64,000 bases of DNA from Marivita sp051859345 (GTDB lineage Bacteria > Pseudomonadota > Alphaproteobacteria > Rhodobacterales > Rhodobacteraceae), in NCBI RefSeq assembly GCF_051859345.1, contig NZ_JBHYFV010000014.1, positions 39,820-103,819 of the forward strand. The letters run 5' to 3'. The number at the start of each line of letters is the position of its first letter. The first letter of the stretch is position 1. The notes under the pieces are model-generated. The model saw nothing but the letters and a program-made list of their open reading frames with translations. It ran no database searches and had not been told where the DNA came from. A program made the translations under genes and the position numbers. Positions 59,574-64,000 of this stretch are shown piece after piece.

Positions 59574-59673
59574 GGGGTCTCCTTTTGTGGCAAGCCTTGC
59601 CGTAAGGTTTGATCGATGTGTCAGGGTAGCCCGAAACACAACTTAAATGCAATGAATTGAATGTGAGGTTGGT

Positions 59674-61170
59674 ATGGGTGTCGCCATGTATGCGTTGCAG
59701 TTTCTGGCCGTTCTGTTGGTGGTGCTGATCGGGATTGCGCTTTTGGTGGTGTTGATCCTCGGAATCCTGGATCGCACGCAGACCAGCGACGCGATCCGGC
59801 GCAACTATCCCGTGCTGGGGCGGTTTCGGGGATTGTTTTCGACCTTGGGCGAGTTCTTTCGCCAGTACTTTTTCGCGATGGACCGGGAAGAGCTGCCGTT
59901 CAACCGTGCGCAGCGCGAATGGGTAAAGCGGTCGTCCGAAGGGCATGGCAACACAGTGGCCTTCGGTTCGACCCGCAACACCGGGATTGTCGGCACTCCG
60001 ATCTTTGTAAATGCGCCATTCCCGCCAGTGGACAACCAGTTTGCAAGCTCCGAACCAAAGATCATCGGAGAGGGGGCACGGGTGCCCTTCAGCGCCAGGT
60101 CGTTCTTCAATCTGTCGGGCATGAGTTATGGCGCGATTTCAAAACCCGCCGTGGAGGCGTTGAGCCGCGGCGCAAAGCGGGCCGGTATCTGGATGAACAC
60201 CGGTGAGGGCGGGTTGTCACCCTATCATCTGGTCGGGGGCTGCGACATCGTCTTTCAGATCGGCACGGCGAAGTATGGAGTCAGAACCAAAGAGGGCAAG
60301 CTGGACGACGACAAGCTGCGCGAAGTGGCGGCGCATGAAACAGTGCGGATGTTCGAGATCAAGCTCAGCCAGGGCGCAAAGCCGGGCAAGGGGGGTATCC
60401 TGCCGGGAGAAAAGGTCACACCAGAGATCGCCAGCGTCCGAGGCATCCCGGCGGGGCAGGACAGTATCTCGCCCAACCGGCACGAAGAGGTCGATGATTG
60501 GGATGATCTGCTCGACATGATCATGCGCGTGCGCGAGGTCACGGGCAAACCGACGGGCATCAAGATGTGTGTTGGTTCCCAAGAGGGCGTGGCGGGTTTG
60601 TTCGAAGCAGTGTCACGGCGCGGTGAGGCTGATGCCCCTGACTTCATCACGCTGGATGGTGGCGAAGGCGGGACAGGAGCGGCCCCGATGCCGCTGATCG
60701 ACCTTGTGGGGATGAGCATTCGCGAAGCGCTTCCGATGGTGGCGAACCTGCGCAATGCGCATGGTCTGCGCGACCGCATTCCGATTGTGGCCAGCGGCAA
60801 GCTCGTCAATCCCGGTGACGTGGCCTGGGCATTGGCGACAGGGGCAGATTTCGTGACCTCGGCGCGTGGCTTCATGTTTGCGCTGGGCTGCATTCAGGCG
60901 CTCAAGTGCAACAGGAACACCTGCCCCACCGGGATCACGACACATAACCCGCGATTTCAGTCCGGCCTTGTGGTCGAGAACAAGGAGGTGCGCGTCGCGG
61001 CCTATGCAAAAGAAATGGTTAAGGAAGTCGAAACCATCGCGCACTCGGTTGGCGTGCGGGAACCACGCCTGATGCGGCGAAGCCATGTGCGCGTGGTGCA
61101 GCCGGATGGACGGACGATGCTTATGTCGGATCTTTGGCCGCAAGGCCCCGCAGAAGGCTCCGCGATATGA
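59674..61170 (+). CDS. FMN-binding glutamate synthase-family membrane protein
   Basis: The 498-residue protein has an N-terminal membrane helix (about residues 7-32) and a glutamate synthase-type FMN barrel: FNLSGMSYGAISKPAVEALS, IWMNTGEGGLSPYHL, TLDGGEGGTGAAP and a three-Cys cluster (CIQALKCNRNTCPTGI) for an iron-sulfur centre. It lacks the amidotransferase part of true GltB. The reaction and electron donor are unknown. GAGG precedes ATG 59674. It overlaps the next gene by 4 bases. Confidence 0.87.
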   Translation: MGVAMYALQFLAVLLVVLIGIALLVVLILGILDRTQTSDAIRRNYPVLGRFRGLFSTLGEFFRQYFFAMDREELPFNRAQREWVKRSSEGHGNTVAFGSTRNTGIVGTPIFVNAPFPPVDNQFASSEPKIIGEGARVPFSARSFFNLSGMSYGAISKPAVEALSRGAKRAGIWMNTGEGGLSPYHLVGGCDIVFQIGTAKYGVRTKEGKLDDDKLREVAAHETVRMFEIKLSQGAKPGKGGILPGEKVTPEIASVRGIPAGQDSISPNRHEEVDDWDDLLDMIMRVREVTGKPTGIKMCVGSQEGVAGLFEAVSRRGEADAPDFITLDGGEGGTGAAPMPLIDLVGMSIREALPMVANLRNAHGLRDRIPIVASGKLVNPGDVAWALATGADFVTSARGFMFALGCIQALKCNRNTCPTGITTHNPRFQSGLVVENKEVRVAAYAKEMVKEVETIAHSVGVREPRLMRRSHVRVVQPDGRTMLMSDLWPQGPAEGSAI

Positions 61171-61604
61171 CGGAAACCTCTGGCATACGTCCACGGGCCT
61201 TGGGAGAGATCGCGATCCGGTGTCGTGACTACGCGGCCATGATCGACTTCTATGGTCGTGTCCTTGGGTTGGAGCCTTTGACCGGCGGAGCAAACGGCGG
61301 TCCGCGTGATCGCATATCCTTTTTTCGACTGGGCGAGAGTTTCGCTGGACACATCGCGGTGCTGGCGCTTTTCGACGGCGACGGTACAGAACCTGTCTCT
61401 GGCACCGGATCTTCTTTGCATCATCTGGCGCTTAGTCTGCCGTGGGAAGAGCAAGACCACGCCAAGGCATGGTTAGAGGAGCAGGGGTTTTCTGCGCAGT
61501 ATCAAGAGTTCGAGTGGGCCGGATGGCGCGGTCTTTTTACCCGCGACCCGGACGGCAACACTGTAGAGCTCGTGGCGGCGTCGCCCGAATGGCATGTAGC
61601 GTAG
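61167..61604 (+). CDS. VOC-family (glyoxalase-like) protein
   Basis: The 145-residue protein is a single VOC domain with two beta-alpha-beta units (LGEIAIRCRDYAAMIDFYGR, FFRLGESFAGHIAVLALF, LHHLALSLPWEEQDHAKAWL, FTRDPDGNTVELVAASP). The metal-binding His and Glu are visible (HHLAL, VELVA). It could act on an aldehyde or an antibiotic; the substrate is unknown. Coupled to the preceding gene by ATGA overlap. Confidence 0.82.
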   Translation: MTETSGIRPRALGEIAIRCRDYAAMIDFYGRVLGLEPLTGGANGGPRDRISFFRLGESFAGHIAVLALFDGDGTEPVSGTGSSLHHLALSLPWEEQDHAKAWLEEQGFSAQYQEFEWAGWRGLFTRDPDGNTVELVAASPEWHVA

Positions 61605-61783
61605 AAACGGGTGAGTCCCGCCCCGTGGTCCGGTCATCAATGATCTGAGGGGGAGCGCTTGCGCCGGTCGCGGCACCCTGACGCCGAACATTTCAGTCCC
61701 GCCACGCACAAGTGAGACACTGTGCTTTGGACGGCGGCAGCGCGACATCTATATATGTGTGGAACACAAGACATGAGGATTTT

Positions 61784-62689
61784 ATGGCGCATCGATGGAA
61801 GAACACCCTGACCGCAGAAAACGTGACTCCGTATTCGGCGTTTTTGAACCGACGTCAGATGATGGCTGGCATGGCGGCAGGTGGCATCGCCGGATCCTTG
61901 CCTTTGGGCGCCGGTGCGCAAGAGGCGCTTGAACCCAACACATGGGAAGAGATCACCAATTATTGCAACTTTTATGAATTTGGCACCGGAAAAGAAGATC
62001 CCGCCCGCAATGCGCACGCGCTGACGATTGATCCCTGGACCGTGCGCATAGATGGTCTGGTCGACAAGCCCGGCGATTACAGCTTTGCCGACATCATGTC
62101 CCAGATGACGGTTGAGGAACGCCTCTATCGCTTTCGCTGCGTCGAGGCGTGGTCGATGGTCATTCCCTGGAACGGGTTCGAACTGGCCGACCTTCTGAAT
62201 TGGGTCGGTGTTCAGTCCACGGCCAAGTATGTCGCTTTCGAAACCGCGATGCGTCCTGACGAGATGCCTGGGCTGTCGTCCCCTGTGATTGACTGGCCCT
62301 ATGTCGAAGGGTTGCGCCTTGATGAGGCGATGCACCCCCTGACCATTATGGCGACTGGTCTCTACGGTAAGGGCATTCCCAAACAAAACGGTGCGCCAAT
62401 GCGCTTGGTCGTGCCCTGGAAATATGGATACAAGTCGATCAAGTCGATTGTCCGGATCTCGCTTGTGGAAGAGCAGCCGCCAACAGCGTGGAACAAGTAC
62501 AGTGCCGCTGAATACGGATTTTACAGCAATGTGAATCCCGAGGTGGATCATCCGCGCTGGTCTCAGGCGACCGAGCGGCGCATCGGCGGGGGTCTCTTCG
62601 CAAAAAGGGAGCCAACGCTGATGTTCAATGGCTACGAAGAAGAGGTGGCGCGCCTGTATGAGGGTATGAACCTCAGAGAGTTTTACTGA
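61784..62689 (+). CDS. msrP: Periplasmic protein-methionine-sulfoxide reductase, molybdenum subunit
   Basis: The 301-residue protein is exported by the Tat path (NRRQMMAGMAAGGIAGSLPL, cleaved after the hydrophobic part) and has the sulfite-oxidase-type fold with the molybdopterin Cys in YRFRCVEAWSMVIPWNGFEL and the later PMRLVVPWKYGYKSIKSIV. It repairs oxidised methionines in periplasmic proteins, with electrons from MsrQ, encoded next. GAGG precedes ATG 61784. A 179-base gap upstream should hold the promoter. Confidence 0.93.
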   Translation: MAHRWKNTLTAENVTPYSAFLNRRQMMAGMAAGGIAGSLPLGAGAQEALEPNTWEEITNYCNFYEFGTGKEDPARNAHALTIDPWTVRIDGLVDKPGDYSFADIMSQMTVEERLYRFRCVEAWSMVIPWNGFELADLLNWVGVQSTAKYVAFETAMRPDEMPGLSSPVIDWPYVEGLRLDEAMHPLTIMATGLYGKGIPKQNGAPMRLVVPWKYGYKSIKSIVRISLVEEQPPTAWNKYSAAEYGFYSNVNPEVDHPRWSQATERRIGGGLFAKREPTLMFNGYEEEVARLYEGMNLREFY

Positions 62690-62692
62690 ATC

Positions 62693-63316
62693 ATGCGGGA
62701 TAACGTGAATTTCGCACTGCGTCGCGTGCCGGCTTGGGTGCTTTATGTACTCGCGCCTCTGCCTGTGGTGTGGATTTACTATCTCGGAGTGACAGGCGGC
62801 CTTGGTGTCGATCCCGCCAAACAGATCGAACACCAACTTGGATTGTGGAGCCTTTGGCTGCTGATGGCAGGATTGGCTGTCACACCTTTGCGGCGCTGGG
62901 CCAAAGTGAACCTTCTCAAGTTCCGACGGGCCATTGGCGTCATCACATTCTTCTACATTCTCGCCCACTTTCTGACATGGCTGGTTCTGGACGTGCAGTT
63001 CCAGAACGTCTGGGCAGATATCGTGAAGCGTTGGTACATCACTGTCGGGATGGCGGGGTTTGTCCTGATGGTACCGTTGGCGCTGACGTCCAACAACTGG
63101 TCCCTGCGCAAACTGGGGGCTGCCACCTGGCGCAAGCTGCACAGGTTGGTTTACCCGATCGCAGCCTTGGGCGCGTTGCACTTCCTGTTGCTGGTCAAAG
63201 GGTTTCAATGGGAGCCCATTCTCTATGCGATCACCATCGCCGGACTTCTGATGCTGCGCCTCGAGAAGACCTGGGTATTGTCAAAAATGTCCCGTCATCA
63301 GCCCGTTTCGGACTGA
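62693..63316 (+). CDS. msrQ: Heme-binding membrane subunit of MsrPQ
   Basis: The 207-residue membrane protein of the ferric reductase-like family has about six helices and His residues for heme (YILAHFLTWLVLDVQFQNVW and KLHRLVYPIAALGALHFLLL). It passes electrons from the quinone pool to MsrP. It starts 3 bases after msrP, as in other bacteria. No clear terminator follows; GACCG and CGGTC near 63340 could form a small hairpin without T-run. Confidence 0.93.
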   Translation: MRDNVNFALRRVPAWVLYVLAPLPVVWIYYLGVTGGLGVDPAKQIEHQLGLWSLWLLMAGLAVTPLRRWAKVNLLKFRRAIGVITFFYILAHFLTWLVLDVQFQNVWADIVKRWYITVGMAGFVLMVPLALTSNNWSLRKLGAATWRKLHRLVYPIAALGALHFLLLVKGFQWEPILYAITIAGLLMLRLEKTWVLSKMSRHQPVSD

Positions 63317-64000
63317 TCGAACCTGAATCACACGGATCTTGACCGGCAAAGCGGTCGTGAATCGCGCCATCTCTTCATATTATTTCCGAACCATTGATCC
63401 GTCCCTAGCGGAGTCGCTTTGACCTACCGCTACATGTTGGGGTCACGGGAAGGTTTCTTGCGCAACGACCTGTCTGAAGGTCGTGAAAATTGCTCCAAAT
63501 GCCTGTTTTTATGCACAAATTGAAAAAATGAAGTTTTTTCCCTCTTTCGTGAATTTTCTGCTTGCGGGTGTCCGGAGTTGGGCCTAAAAGCCCCTTCACC
63601 GGCGCTGCTGAGGCGGACGCGGGGACGACGGAAGGGACGACGGACTGAGGTTCGGAAGGACTTGAAGGCGGATAATTCAGGGGTATATCAGGGCGGGCGC
63701 GCCGGTAAGTTAGGGCGCACTGGTCTGGTTTTTGTCTCTGGGTTGCTCTTTGACATTGCTAATATCTGAAGAGATATGCGGGCGGTTTGGTTTGTTTCGA
63801 CGAACGGACGTCTGTATATCACGCTCTTAGGTGTGAATGTTTTGGTGCCTGGGTTGGTGTCGTCGCGAGATGATATTGTGCTCAAGTAGCGAAGCGGTAG
63901 CACCGATTATGGAGTGTCAGCTTCACTGTTTGTACGGTTCTTCGGTTTCTTAGGAGACTGAAGCACATACAAACGGAGAAAAACGCCGATTGATGTCAGT
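63317..64000 (+). promoter_or_regulatory. Ribosomal RNA operon promoter and leader
   Basis: This 684-base stretch has no protein gene. An AT-rich segment (63490-63560) leads to a promoter-like pair, TTGCGG at 63562-63567 and CTAAAA at 63584-63589, then the CCGGCGCTGCTGAGGCGG element that I recall from Rhodobacteraceae rRNA leaders. The boxA follows, and further leader sequence runs to the edge. The 16S gene should begin shortly after position 64000, so no rRNA is annotated inside the window. Confidence 0.75.
63744..63755 (+). promoter_or_regulatory. boxA antitermination element
   Basis: TGCTCTTTGACA matches the bacterial rRNA boxA used by NusB/NusE-dependent antitermination. It lies about 160 bases after the predicted promoter and is followed by AATATCTGAAGAGATAT, a small stem, as in related leaders. 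Confidence 0.85.

Noticed and set aside
63405..63903. Short open frames in the rRNA leader
   Set aside because: They lack ribosome-binding sites and meaningful translations, and overlap the rRNA promoter and boxA.
1..64000. CRISPR array, integrase-type island, insertion sequence or tRNA gene
   Set aside because: No regularly spaced repeats, tyrosine or serine recombinase gene, IS transposase or cloverleaf was recognised by eye on either strand; the only mobile element seen is the Mu-like prophage.

Overview
The window comes from a high-GC alphaproteobacterium of the Roseobacter/Rhodobacter group. This rests on the RpoE-ChrR singlet-oxygen switch beside its usual target operon, the ubiA-rsmE-glutamate-cysteine ligase gene order, many small conserved Rhodobacteraceae proteins, and a Rhodobacteraceae-type rRNA leader at the right edge. 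No species can be named from sequence alone.

Positions 1 to about 15250 hold the early half of a Mu-like transposable prophage, read leftwards, with the other end outside the window. From right to left it carries the phage end, a CI/LexA-type repressor followed by a secreted protein, an operator region, small regulators, a ParB-like protein, the DDE transposase (MuA), its ATPase partner (MuB), a run of small early genes, a GemA/gp16-like protein, a Mor-like activator, the lysis genes, and the gp25, gp26 and gp27 equivalents. A two-gene cassette (12419-13170) faces the opposite way inside the early operon. It encodes a short Pro-rich protein and a two-helix membrane protein resembling SLATT effectors, and is the best candidate here for an undescribed phage-borne system.

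From 15.3 to 34 kb the chromosome is ordinary. It holds methionine sulfoxide repair (msrC), a thiolase, a STAS/anti-sigma pair, a gamma-glutamyltransferase facing the glutathione-making ligase, rsmE, ubiA, an OmpA-type envelope protein, a mechanosensitive channel, flavoproteins, a PfpI-type amidotransferase behind a long hairpin leader, a LysR regulator and exonuclease III. Three palindromes lie in one intergenic gap (25986-26115).

From 34.1 to 38.7 kb a TRAP transporter and D-lactate dehydrogenase locus is decaying. dctP is frameshifted, most of dctQM is deleted, and both dctM and dld carry amber stops, while the divergent GntR/FadR-type regulator is intact. Next come a pyruvate dehydrogenase operon (aceE, aceF, and an E3 with its own lipoyl domain) and the rpoE-chrR module. 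That module sits beside a five-gene operon, and each side has a matching ECF promoter (TGATCC or TCATCC, 18 bp, TAAA).

From 50.7 to 64 kb lie dinB, a NUDIX hydrolase, pyrF, clpB with a sigma-32-like promoter, a convergent MT-A70 methyltransferase/BglII-type endonuclease pair, fasciclin and DUF302 secreted proteins, a glutamate synthase-like enzyme, msrPQ, and an rRNA operon leader with boxA. The 16S gene should start just past the right edge.
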